From assembly GCF_016859285.1 (NCBI RefSeq), contig NC_053420.1, positions 9,930,001 to 9,994,000 on the forward strand: DNA of 64,000 nt, written 5' to 3'. Made by a program: the position numbers and the translations under genes. The DNA is from Xiphias gladius. Its lineage: Eukaryota; Chordata; Actinopteri; Istiophoriformes; Xiphiidae. The notes beneath the pieces are model-generated. The model searched no databases and was not told the DNA's origin. It was given only the letters and a program-made list of their open reading frames with translations. Positions 21,523 through 33,605 of the stretch are shown piece by piece (the stretch's first letter is position 1; each line of letters starts with the position of its first letter).

Positions 21523-24500
21523 GGGTTTTTTTTTAACAATATATTTATTGATTCTTTTCTCAAACACAGGAAAGTGTACAGGAGAAAACACAGGAATGAA
21601 ATATCAAAGATAAAAGAAAACATTAAAATAAAGTAACAATATCTCAAGACCAGTTAGATGTCTACACAGATGCAAATGACATTTCTAATCATCACCCCAC
21701 AACAAGCTGTGAAATATTACCCGTGTAGCTCCTTAAGTCAGACCAGCATCTTCAAAGAGATGTGGTTTTCTTTTGAGGTTAAACATAATTTTTTCTGTTG
21801 CCATGTACTAGGAAATTTCTTTAAGCCACATGGAGACGGGGAGGTTCTGCACTTTTCCATATCAAAGCGACGCATTTATTTAAAACAATCATAGCCAGTT
21901 TGATAGACGGCACCTTATTTTCGTTTGGTAAGAGGGATGTCACATATGTTGCCTAGGAAGGCTATTTTAGGGATCTCAAATCCAATAATCTCTTTAAAAT
22001 TCTCTAATATTGAGCCCCAATCATGTTTTAATTTGTTAAATTTTCAGAACACGTGAATGTCTGTATTTTGCATCTAGATCAGAGTTCTGAAATTGATTAA
22101 TTGATCCTATGGAGTGTTTCTGCTGTAAAATAGGCTCTGTGGATAATGTTAAACTGCAAGAGTTTATGGCAGCTTTTATATAAGACAGTTAGTTCCTTCT
22201 CACATAGTGATTCACAGTCACCCTCTTCGAAAGTACAGTCCAGGTCTTGCTTCCATTTGGTCCTAGTGTTTAAGGGTTTAGTCTCTGTGAAGGTCAAAAT
22301 TCTGTTATATTTTTAAGACAAAAGGCTTCGGGGCGTTAAATATCTTTTAAAATTTCTTCGAGTGGAGGTGCGTTAAAGGAGTGGAGTATACTCTCTGAAA
22401 TGTACTTATGAAGTGCCTGACGTGTAAACATGTGAAGAAATGAGTAGTTAGGAGGAGAAAGGCTGTACTTTATTGTTAAAAGGACATAGGTATGTTCCCT
22501 GTTTTTGCTACATCTTGGTTAGGCCATCTCCAAGTACATTTGGGAAAGCAGGGTTAGTGTGGAAGGGAGTATTACTGTTATGTGCAATGACGCTATTACG
22601 ATGTGTCTTAGTGGCAGACCAGATTCTGGATGTATGTTTAATGAAGGGATAATCTGTGCCATTCTTCCGAGTATGGTGTAACTGGATAAAAGGAATGCCA
22701 GTCAGCGGCACAGCTGATGCGTGGAACTGCTCTGTTTGTTTCCCTGTAGGGGAGTTAATTAGCTCTGTCTGCCCTTGACTGAGCAGCCCAGTAGTACAAC
22801 TGGAAGTCAGTGAGCTTCATTCATCCATACTGGGGTTTATTGTAAAGGCTTTTGATTTTAATTCTAGGAACATTCCTCCTCCAGGTGAATGTAGATATCA
22901 TCCTTTGCATTTCTTGAAGAAGTTCTTATGTATAAATGTGGAGCGTTTGAAACAAGTAAAGAAATTTAGGTAGGACGTGCATCTAAATACAGTTCACTCA
23001 CCCAGTCAGAGAAATTGGCAGCTACATCTATCTATCCAGATCCTTCTCCACCTTTTTAAGCCGTAAGTCGTTATTTAGTGAGAACATTTTGTCTAGTTGC
23101 TTAGGAATCTTTAAACCCAAATACGTTATGCGTTGAGTGTTCACCCAAAAGGGAACATTGGTCCTTGAAATCTTTTCAGGTAGAGAATTGCGGGGCATGG
23201 CCACCCTTTTTTGCACATTGTTTTATATCTGGAAATCACATGATACTTAGATAGGTCCGTGAGGGCAGTCATGGATGAGTCTAGGTTGGTAAGAAACAAA
23301 ATTATGTCATCTGCACACAAATAAATGACATAGTTCACACCCCCCACTTTGACGCCAGAGATAGAAATACTGCAATGGTTACAGGCTCAATTGCCAATGC
23401 AAAAAGTAAGGGAGAAAGAGGGTAACCCTGCGGGTGCCACATGATAGAGGGAGAGGTGGGGAAATATCGAAATTTCTATGTATCCTGGTAGTAGGGTTAA
23501 GATACAGTATATGGATCATCCTCAGTATATACAGCAAAGAGATAATGCCACTCTATGTTATCAAAAGCTTTTCTGCATCTAATGAGATGGCTATAACCGG
23601 ATCTTCCATGGATTTAGCACAGTGCACTATATTAAGGAATGTCCCTCCATTGTCTAACAATTAGCGGTCTGATCTGCATTGATGAGTGAAGGAATTACTT
23701 TCTCAAGCTGAGTGGCTATAATTTTAATTGATATTTTGTATTCAGATGTCAAAAGTGAGATTGGCCTACATGATTTGCGCACTTTGGGGTCCTTACGTGG
23801 TTTTAGTAAGACTATAGTAAGAGCCTACTCCAGGACTTCAGGTAAAAGGTTGCTCGTAATGGAATAAATTAATATATCTAGAACAGGGTCTATTAGTTTA
23901 TTAGTGAATGTTATGAAGAAATCGATTGAAAAACCATCAGGCCCCAGGCCTTTCCTGCTGGGAATTGCGCTATAGTGTCTAACACCTCTTTTGGTAATCT
24001 CACATTCAAGATCATCCTTCATTGTTTCTAATAGTTTAGGGATACCTAGAGTGTCTTAGAATTCATACATACACTGCATTTTATCTCCCTGGGAGGAAAA
24101 CGTCTAAGAAGACTTGATTTGTAAGCTTTGGGCTGCGGACCAGCTCACCCCGGTCACTTGCTTAATGGCAGGAATACATCTAGTGCTGTTCTCCCTTCTT
24201 ATCTGCCATGCTAACAATTTCCCCGCTTTGTCACTCTGTTCATAATAACACTGTTTCAACCTAACCACCGCATTCTCCATCTCCCATGTAGTAATAGTGT
24301 TGTATTATGCCTTTTTTTGAAATCAGCTGATCTAATAATGCCTGTGATTGTGATCAAGAATGTTGCTTTTCAAGAGCTTTAATGTCCATCTCTGAAGAGT
24401 TTAATTTGGATTGATATTGTTTCTTTTTCACAGGAGGAGTAACTATTAAGGGTGCCTCTTATATAAGCTTTGAGGGCCTCCCAAAAAATATATGGAGAGG

Positions 24501-25070
24501 CAGAATTATTGTTTGTTGTTGGAAACCATTCAAGCTTCCCATTAATTAACTTGATAAAGTCGCTATCATTGACTAAATTGCAGGGAAACCTCCAGTGTTT
24601 GGGGTTCATGTAAAAATTCTTTATAGGAAATTGGAGCTAAATATTCATAGCTTAATATTCACAGGCTGAGACAAGATGGATTTTTGCTGCATGAATATAG
24701 AAGGTTTCAGTCACAGAGCAGCTGTTGCGCACATGCAAGTCGAAGGTATATTCACATTGAGACTTATGGCCCTCCCGCCATACATCAAGTAAATCTAGGT
24801 CTGAAAGTTCTTTTTTGAGGGGCTTAGCAACTCAAGTTAAAGGTTTAGGGGTGGAGGAGGATCTGTCCATAATGGGGTCCAGTACCAGGTTAAAATCATC
24901 ACAGATTGTAAGCTCAGAACGGGTGCATGAGACTTTATGAAAGAGGTTCACATAGAAGTTAGGGTCATCTTGGTTTGGTTCATAGATATTAAGCATAGTG
25001 GCCAGTTGGTTGCTGATGTGCCCCCTGAATAAAACGTATCTGCCCCCCCCCCCCATTCTTCTCAACTTGT
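21523..25070 (-). mobile_element. L1-clade LINE, 5'-truncated and decayed
   Basis: Read on the minus strand. Near 25065-24832 is the apurinic endonuclease part: GRYVLFRGHISNQ, then NIYEPNQDDPNFY, then DDFNLVLDPIMDRSSS (family GDFN and LDRSS). Near 24022-23825 is a reverse-transcriptase segment with GLGPDGFSIDFF (family GPDGF). Near 23347-23141 is YLCADDIILFL (the ADD catalytic box), followed by TYLGLKI. The 3' end shows a T run at about 21523-21533 on +, i.e. a poly(A) tail. It has several stops and frame changes and cannot be active. It is the largest element in the window. Confidence 0.8.
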
Positions 25071-25120
25071 TCTGCTTGAAAGGGAATCCCTTGCTTTATC
25101 AATAACCACCCCCTTTGCAC

Positions 25121-25160
25121 ACTAAATTGGCCACAGTGCACTCAGTGTGGCCAATTTAGT
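25121..25160. repeat. Perfect 15-bp inverted repeat with 10-nt loop
   Basis: Arm 25121-25135 (actaaattggccaca) is the exact reverse complement of 25146-25160, around a loop GTGCACTCAG. It lies just beyond the recognisable 5' end of the L1-clade element. Confidence 0.85.
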
Positions 25161-25199
25161 TAATCTAGACATAATGTGCAGATTTTTTTCCCCCAATAT

Positions 25200-25376
25200 T
25201 TCACAAAAAGCAAAGATTAGAGAAAAATCCCCCAAATAACTTAAAAATGTGTGTAGCAGAACTTCGTTTTTCCTTCTTTCTTCTACCATTAATCATCTTG
25301 CGGCCCCTCAGATTTATGTTATGACCTTTTAAAGGGGCCCCACCCCTAGTTTGGGAACCACTGGACTAAAGAGTCA
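25200..25376. mobile_element. DNA transposon end-like repeat
   Basis: Phrases CTTGCGGCCCCTCAGATTTA, GGGGCCCCACCCCTAG and TTTGGGAACCACTGGA recur at element ends in many fish genomes. Only one end is seen here, sandwiched between two LINE fossils. Confidence 0.45.
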
Positions 25377-25377
25377 G

Positions 25378-26978
25378 AATCAGTCAGAATCAGTAACACT
25401 TTATTTCACCAAGTATGTGACACATGAGAGGAATTTGTCTTGGTGTGTGCATACATGTATGACATGTAATATACCGACCAGACCAAACAGAGAGGATTAA
25501 CCAACAGACCGAACAGTACACATAGTATTTACATATATAAAAGGGAAGTAAGAAATTAAATTAAGGAAAGGATAAAAATAAGAATATAATGAACAGAGTA
25601 AAGCTTAGAGTGTAAAATCTAAAGGAGCCAATGTAAAGGAGCCAAGAGTGTTGAATATGTGAATGTGTAACTATGAGCAGAGTCTGAGGAAACATATAAT
25701 TAGAATCTATCATTTAGAGTATATTACAGATTTATATGGACGTTATGCAGTTGTGCAAAGATGCGTTTCATAAATGAAAGCTGGGCGACAGTAAGAGAGC
25801 TCAGTGATGACTTGTTTAAAGTGCAGAGTGTCTGTTTAATGAGTGCCACAGCTCTGGGCAAAAAGCTGTTGGTATGTCTTGTTGTGCTTTCCTTGATGGC
25901 ACTGAATCTTTAACCAGATGGAACTGGCTGGAAGAGGCGATGTCCAGGATGAGAGGAGTCAGCTGTAATCTTGCCAGCGTGCTTTGTAACCTTGCTATTG
26001 TAGCTCTCATCGTAGTGTTGGCAGACTATAGACGATGATCCGCTCTGCTGTCCTGACTGTGCGCTGGAGTTTGGCTTGCTCCCGTGAGTTGGAGGATTCA
26101 AACCAGATAGTTATTGATGACACGAGGATGGACTCAATGATTTTTTTGTGTAGAACTGGATCATCAGGGCCTGTGGCAGGTTGAATTTCTTCAGCTGCTG
26201 CAGAAAGAACATCCTCTGCTCTGCTCTTTCGGTGATGAAGACTGTGTTCCTCTCCCATTTCAGGTTCCTGGATAGGGTGGTACCCAGGAACTTGAGTGAC
26301 TCAACAGTAGAAACCATAGAGCCACTGTTGTTGAGAGGGGGTAGGGAAGCGGGGGTTGTGTTTAAAGTTGACCACCACCACAGTCTTTTGTGTGTTCAGC
26401 ATCAGATGGTTGTGACTGCACCAGGACGCCAGCTGTTCAGCTTCGTTTCTGTAGGCAGACTCATCACAGTCAGTTACGAGACCAACCATAGTGGTGTCAT
26501 CTGCAAACTTCAGGATCTTCACAGTCGGCTCTCTGGAGACGCAGTCCTTAGTCCAGAGACTGAAGAGAAGGGGAGAGAGAACACAACCTTGCGGTACTCC
26601 CGTACTCAAAGTCCGGATGTTGGACATGTGTTTTCCTAGCCACACCTGCTGACTTCTGTTTGCCAGGAAGTCTGTGATCCACACAGATACCGTAGCTGGG
26701 ACAGCTTCTCCATCATGGTGGAGCTCTGGTACTACAGGGTTAAAGGCCGAGCTGAAGTCCACAAACAGCACCCTGGCATAGGTCTCTGGGCTGCCCTATT
26801 GCTGTAGTGTGACGTGTAGGCCCAAGTTCACAGCATCATTGACAGACCTGTTTGCTCTGTATGCGAACTGCAGAAGACTTTCGTAACTACAGAGGTCAGG
26901 GAGATTGGCCCGTAGTCATTAGGTTCTATGATGTTTGTCTTATTGGGGACTGGGATGATGATTGAAGACTCTGAGCAT
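25378..26978 (-). mobile_element. L2/Rex1-type (CR1 superfamily) LINE, 5'-truncated and decayed
   Basis: Minus-strand reading shows MLFVDFSSAFN, GVPQGCVLSPLLFSLW, ILKFADDTTMVGLVTD (catalytic FADD box), ASWCSHNHLMLNTQKT, FLGTTLSRNLKWERN and LQRTVRTAERII in the family's order, from about 26771 down to 26007. The 3' end at 25378 on the + strand begins with TCAGAATCAG repeats and TTTATTTCACCAAGTATGTG, the short-repeat tail style of L2 elements. Frames are broken. The same family occurs at 50735-51730. Confidence 0.8.
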
Positions 26979-26989
26979 GTAGAAACTGA

Positions 26990-27297
26990 AGCAAGTATTC
27001 AAAGTTAAATTGCCTAACTTTATATACAATAGTATAAAGTAGTTAAAACTAGCTCCACCTGGACCAGCTATACCAGTTAAATGCTACTTATGTATTGATA
27101 CAGTATTATTAGCAACCTGATCATGTCATATATGATCATTATCAGTCACATAGGCCAAACACTTTTTACTTTGGATACTTTAAGTACATTTTGTTGATAC
27201 TACTTCTGTACTTTCACACAAGAGGGAGTATTTATACATTGTGGTATTGGTAATTTTACTTAGGCAAAGGTTTTACATTATTTTTCCACCTCTGCAT
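26990..27297. mobile_element. MITE family C, copy 4
   Basis: Shows TATAAAGTAGTTAAAACTAG, CTCCACCTGGACCAGCTATA, ACTTTAAGTACATTTTGTTG and an end with TTTTTCCACCTCTGC. It abuts the 5' end of the L2-type LINE. Confidence 0.7.
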
Positions 27298-27540
27298 TTG
27301 AATTTAACTAGTATACCCGCTCATTCATTCCTTAACTATCGTTAACAAAGAAGATCTTATCAAATAACTGAGTATGTAGAAATTAAAAATTTTGTAGTGC
27401 ACTGATGTAGTTTTTTAAAAAGCTCTTTTTTCAATTAGTGTCCTAATTGTAGGATAATATGTTTTGTCTTGCATCTTGAGTCTTCAGATATTTTATTTTA
27501 AGATGATTTCTAACATGGTTGTTGTTGTTGTTGTTGTGTC

Positions 27541-27560
27541 TGTATGTGACTGTGGGTGTG

Positions 27561-27638
<78 letters not shown>

Positions 27639-27667
27639 TGTGTGTGTTTGTGTGTGTGTTTGTGTGT
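27541..27667. repeat. (GT)n microsatellite
   Basis: A long GT run, about 27563-27638, with imperfect flanks, preceded by a TTG repeat near 27518-27536. Confidence 0.95.
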
Positions 27668-28194
27668 CCAAGAAGTGCTGGATTGTGTATTGTGTTAAGT
27701 GACAATGTTGACATAATTCAAGATCTTTTGGTGCATATTACGCAGAGGGTGGGAGTGTAGGGTACTGGCTTTTACTTGCCTGTAATATAAGCAATTATTT
27801 AATTTCAACACCAAAAATAAAAAAGAAAATCTCTTGTATGTATTATATGTTTGCTGTTTGCCCGTGTAACAGACAGATAAATAGCTGCTGATTGTCACTT
27901 CTGTATGAATATCTACAGGAAACACGATAACTCAGATATATGTGCTCTCTCCTGGTGGGTTTATGGAGGGTAAGAGGTGTTTCAAAGTGGGATGTACTGC
28001 ATGTTATCACTGTCACATCAACGCAAATAAGTGTTGAGGCCACCATGGGCAAAGTGTGTGTGTGTCTGTGTGTGGGTGCAGGTTGGGGGGAGGGGGGCAT
28101 CACTTTCCACCCTGTTGGCACAGGCGAGGTCGACCGGTGCATGTTTTTTAGCTCATTCACTCGTTTACCTACCACTACCACCCCTTTCACCCCA

Positions 28195-28217
28195 TACACA
28201 CATACACACACACACAC

Positions 28218-28252
<35 letters not shown>
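28195..28252. repeat. (CA)n microsatellite
   Basis: CA run with one AAA interruption. Reading frames over this stretch are low-complexity artefacts. Confidence 0.95.
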
Positions 28253-28254
<2 letters not shown>

Positions 28255-29389
28255 AGGTTGCAAGAGTTCAGAGCAGGGTACACAAGGACCCCTCTGAACT
28301 CAACAAGTTGACTCCTTTTGCAATGAATATCTCACCTCAGTTGCACAGCTCATAACAGAGCAGAGTCTCCATGCCCTCCTTACCTTGTACACACACAGGC
28401 TCACACACAAACACCCAAACACCCACACACACACACACACTTAAAAACACAGCTTAATATACTGCCAAGCTTTCCAAAACAACCACGTTAGCCCTGCCCA
28501 AGTGTACTAAATAGCATTTTAAAACCCTCTTTTGATCAGACTGGATGACCTCGGGGCTTCGTTGCTCTGCGACATCAACACACAGCGTCGGCACGGCCTG
28601 CGTCCTGGCACCAAAACCAGACAGATGTTGTAACAACCAGCGTGAGTGATGAGCTGGTTGAAACCACATCAGACTTTGTAAACATGAGTGAAGATGATAG
28701 AAAAACAGGAACACGGAAAAAACAAGAGGAGAAAGCCTGGGAATGGTGCAGAATAATCGCATATGCAGTCACGCACACGAAACCTGCACACATGTTAAAA
28801 CGTGCATGTGTGGTTCTTCTAGATTTTACTTTTCAAGCATGTGTTTGCACTTGTGTGTAGCATGTTAAAAAGCAGCACAAACATACAACCACCTTCAGGT
28901 GGCAGTGGAAAAATTTGTTTATACATTGTATTTCCAAAGCACTTTTTTAAGCAAGAAGTACAAAGTCATTTGCAGTGGAAGGGACGTGCAATAAGAAGAT
29001 ACAGGATATCATAAGACAAAGAGCAAAGGAAAATACATACAGGAAAATAAGACAGATACCTTTAAAAAACAGATAAAACATTCAAAGAAACAATAATACC
29101 AGGCCAACAAATGAAAAACAAAAACAACACAAGGAGATATGGAGAAATAACAGAAAAACATTAAAACACAGAATAACGGTATACTTAAAACAGAGAACCT
29201 TTAACACTTTTCGAAAAATATAAACTATAAACAGGATGAAAGGACTCTCACCAAGTCTAACTCAGTGGACTCAAAGACTGAAACAAATATACACAATGGG
29301 GAATCTGACAGCACAATTGCAGATGAAGATGGAGTCTTTCCTACGGAGATGGACTCCAGTGATAATGCTCACAACAACAGTGCTTACAT
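28253..29389. other. Intergenic DNA, no gene seen
   Basis: The stretch 28920-29160 (A-rich, starting TTATACATTGTATTTCCAAA) looks like a LINE or retroposon tail but I cannot name it. Confidence 0.4.
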
Positions 29390-29755
29390 GCTGATGTTAG
29401 ACAGGTACAGCTACAGCTGCAGCTGCAGCTGGTAGGAATATCATTCATTTTGCAGGTACATGATTTTAAACAAATTAAAAATTTTGACTTGATTATGAAA
29501 AGTCAGGGAATCACAAGAGTTAATACAGTTCATCCTGAGGGGAACGTGAATGTTTGTACAAACTTTCATGGCAATCAGTCTGGTAAGCATTGAGAAATTT
29601 CCAACCCATAAGTGAAACTCTTGACCTGCATGTGGCACAAGATGAAAAGTTAAGGGATCATCATTAAAGCCATTAGTTTTCAATCTCCAGGGATCAAAAA
29701 TATTCGTACCAAATTTCAGGGTAAGCCATTAATCCTGTGAGATTTAGAACGTCTT
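29390..29755 (+). mobile_element. MITE family B, copy 1
   Basis: Shows ATGCTGATGTTAGACAGGTA, GAAAAGTCAGGGAATCAC, TTCATCCTGAGGGGAACGTG, TTTCATGGCAATCAGTC and a second weaker round of the same units (GATGAAAAGTTAAGGGATCA, CGTACCAAATTTCAGGG). This internal duplication is typical of the family. Confidence 0.65.
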
Positions 29756-31505
29756 AAGAGCTTGTTCTGACAGACCATAAAGAAGCCCTAAGAATCAGTA
29801 ATAGGCCCATCAAAGGAAAGTGGAAAAACTCAACAGAAAGTTTGTGCACCTCAGCCTCATCTTTGAAAACTGCTTGGTAGGTGGTCTGAACAGGCAAAAT
29901 TGCAAGTAAACATCATCTATTGACAACAGCAAGAGCTTGCATACCTCCACATTGATGACTGTTGTTTTTTTCTTTTCTCTCTCTCTCGTTGCTTCAAGCC
30001 TCTGCCCTAATTAGTACAGTAAATCTGCATGAAGAGCAATCAAAACACTGTCTTGCACAACTCATTTCTACGGGAATAAATGTAGTCATAATTACTTGGT
30101 TGTCCCTTCATCTTTGCCCACATGCAAACACCTCCCACACAAAAAAACCAAAAATGCACTTTTCCACTGTGAGCCTGTGGATAATAGTGGGAGTTAGTTT
30201 GAGCTACTGCACTGTCTCAACACGCTTGTTTTGATGGTTTTTATCTCCATTTCCAAGTTCCTCTGCTTCTGTTTACAACGTCATTGAGCAATGTAGTTCT
30301 TTTCCCAATGAAACCCGATATTGTTACTGTACGCTCAGGAATGTTTTTCAGCCGGTGAGTGGCAGGGTGTGTTCACATCTCTTTGCATGTCCCCAAAACC
30401 CCCCGTTTGAGGCTCCTCTATTTGCTCACTATCTCTCGTAACACATCATGCAAAAATGAAGACACAACTTTTCCTGGAAGCGTGCCTAAGGGCTCTTCTT
30501 GGCAGCCCAGTACTCTGGTTATTGTTGTAACACATGTTAAATGAGTGCAAAACTGTCCATCATTCAGTAGTAAACAACACTTGTTCTGCAACAAGGACGT
30601 GTCATGGTCTTATCCTTGACACCATTTCATCTCTTAACATATAAACTCTACATAAAGAGCAATAACCCATGTGGTTACTGAATCTCTACTCTGTGAGGGT
30701 GAGCAGACAGTGGGGGGGAATCATGCCTGAAGTTTTACCATCAGTTCTGTCAGCCAGTTCATGTGGAACAAACTTACATGTATGTACAGTATGTACAGAG
30801 GAGTTATTTGGTATCTAGGCTCTGACCTTGTCACTAAGGAAAGAGACTGGGGAGTGATGATAGTAGCCTAACCCTAAACTTTTATACTACCTAAGCATGA
30901 CTGAGGAGGGCAGCGCTACACAATTGGACTGGGAAACAGACTTGGACACAAGACCGCCAGTTACGGCTAGGTATCGAACCTCAATATTTTTTTGAGTACC
31001 GACCAAAATGTGTCCATCAAATCAAACCCCTCATGAATGTCACTAACGGTGTGTGACAATAGCTCTGTTGGGTTTTTTACATGAAGCCCACATCGCAGGA
31101 AATGATAATGTAGATGGACTTTGTGCCAAACAACACTCAGTTTATATCCCTAAGGCCAATAAACATATACACATTACCCTTAACTATAGACCCAAGTTTG
31201 TGGTGAGTAGTTAGGAATTCCCCAGAAACGGGAAAATTAGCCCTGATCAGGGGTTGTATACTATATATCAAGGTCCTGCATGGCTATCTAAATCCAATCA
31301 TAAAATGTTTGACCCTCTATGGCAATTAATTATCTACCCTTGCATTACGCAAGGGTGAATTGGATATGTGGTGCAGTGAGTAGGGTATATCATGTGTGAG
31401 TGTAGCACCTAAGCCCCAGTTGTCTGCTGAGCTAGCTCTGCTCAGTTTTGCAAGATCTGGCTTCAGGAAAACTATCCCTACAGGCACTTTTTGGATCTAA
31501 ACAGG
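29756..31505. other. Intergenic DNA, no gene seen
   Basis: Open frames up to 90 codons without recognisable similarity. Unassigned. Confidence 0.5.
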
Positions 31506-32005
31506 GCTCTAAAGTAACTTTTCAAAAACTTCTTCAACTTACTTACTAACTTCTTCAAAAAACCTTATACAGAGTTTTGTGGTTCCCAGAAGATGGATCC
31601 TAATGACTTTGGTGATCCACTGAGTTTTACACCAGTGCCACCATGAGGTTGACGTTTGTGTTTCTGTTTGAAATACTTCAGCAACTGTTAAAAGAATTGC
31701 CATGAATATTGAGTCAGACATTCCTGTCCCCTAGTGCCGCCATCAGGTTAAAAATTGAATTTGTCAGATACTGTTTTTTGACTAACACCTACAAAACTAA
31801 TGGGATTCATCTGAGCCTCAGCTTTTCTTTGAATATTGTACCAATTTGCAAATGATACCATGCTAACTCTCTAAACTAAGATGGTGAACATGGTAAACAG
31901 TATAACTGCTAAACTTCTAATGTTTCAGCATGGTCATTGAGAGCATGTTAGCATGCTGATAGTGATATTTAGCTCAAAGCAACGTCGTTGTTATAGCACA
32001 TTCAG
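31506..32005 (-). mobile_element. MITE family B, copy 2
   Basis: Opposite orientation to copy 1: AGATGGATCCTAATGACTTT, GGTGATCCACTGAGTTTTAC, GCCACCATGAGGTTGACGTT, AGAATTGCCATGAATATTGA, and ATGTTAGCATGCTGATAGTG near the end. Confidence 0.65.
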
Positions 32006-33515
32006 ACATTGTATCCCTAACAATCGCTATTTATTAAGATAGAAATAGCATCTAAGAATACTCAGAAGAATACTTAAAAAATATTTACTAAGAAATGCCA
32101 AACTACTGGTGTTTTGGTGACTGTTTCTTGAACTTCAAAGGCGGCCATGAAAGAAAAAGTTTGGCAGCCACTGGTATATTGAATTAATGTATTGAACATA
32201 CAAAATAATTTGAACTCTTTTTAATAGTTATAACAGTGGTTACTTTCCGGTGAAACTTTACTTTACAGGTTCATTTCAGAAGTCAGCTATAGAACAAACA
32301 GTGGAGCTCTTGAAGCTTCATTTTCCTGCTCAGCAGCGATCAGGGCCAGCTGAAGGATGGTTTCATTATTCACTAACCACCATGAAGCTCAAATGAGGCA
32401 ATCTGAGGTGTGTTTGTCCAGTGGATGACAAACCTGGTGTGAATTTTGTTGTGCAAACCTCACAGTGCTCTGCCATGCATGGCCTCCTTTGAATGCCCAC
32501 CATCAGGCAGGCTGACAGGACATAGGTACATGATGACATCCACCCAGAGCTTCTGTTTATAATAGATAACAGAGGCAGGGCGGTGAGTTGATGGGGCCAT
32601 GGGGGTACACTGTATCTGGTGGTCAAAACTTTGACAAATTTACCTCTGAGGTGCAGGTCAGTGGAGGGGTCAAAGTGTACTGGAGTGTGCCAACGATGTA
32701 ATCAACAAGTTGATTGGGTCCATGGCAGTGATGATGACACAACTGTTGCAGAGTAATCATAGTGTATTATTTATTTTTGATCACTAAGATGTATTATTAT
32801 TGCACATGGAGCACAGTTGCTTCCTAGTCGCTTAAAAAAAAATCTAAATATATATAACAAATTTAAATAAACTGATGTTAAAATTAAATGACCGCACTCT
32901 CATAATCTCAAGTTAGGATTTTGCTTACTGTCATAATGCTTTCAGCTGACAATACCAACTGAAAGCAACTGAAAATGAGTGCCTCATAGTAACCATTGAC
33001 CTAGTCAAATACTATTGCACTTGCTGCACTCCTTCACTAACTGGCCTTTAAATTCCTCAGACAGTCATACCTGTTGACCTATTGGCTCAATGTATGCAGA
33101 AAGTAGGGCAGCACGTACAGTAAGTCAGTGTCTTCAGCTGCATATCAGATCACACTGCCTTCTACCTCTGGTCAGATAGTCTTTGTTCTTTCAAGGTGCT
33201 CCTGCACAATCAGCAGAACAACTACATTAACATCGAGAAAAATCAGCCATTGACGGTTAGAGATCCTCTCAGGGTGTTCGTGACCCATTTACCCTTTGAA
33301 CATATACAATACATATTCATAGAGCACACTTTTAATACTAACGACACATTAAAGGGGAACGTACAATACATTTTAGCAGAAAAATATGTGTGGGGATGCT
33401 CCTTTCTTCCTGGATCCATTTCAAGTTTGATGGACTACTTGTAAATAAATACAGACATGGAGTGAAGATTGATATGCACAACATTTTTCAGCTATCATCA
33501 AACAAGACTCAGAGT
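32006..33515. other. Intergenic DNA, no gene seen
   Basis: One 86-codon minus-strand frame (32366-32626) has no recognisable similarity. Treated as chance. Confidence 0.5.
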
Positions 33516-33605
33516 TTACAGCCATGCTAGCAGCTCTGTGAGGCTGCACTTTGGCAAAGCGGCACTTTGGGCTAAATGCTAACATCACTCTAACGTGGTG
33601 AATCG
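33516..33605 (-). mobile_element. MITE family B, end fragment (copy 3)
   Basis: GCTAGCAGCTCTGTGAGGCT followed by GGGCTAAATGCTAACATCAC matches the terminal part seen in copies 4 and 5. Confidence 0.55.

Noticed and set aside
26181-26639. 152-codon plus-strand open frame
   Set aside because: It is the antisense of the L2/Rex1-type reverse-transcriptase fossil.
27464-28311. Open frames of 70-146 codons over GT and CA repeats
   Set aside because: Low-complexity Val-Cys or Thr-His runs caused by microsatellites.
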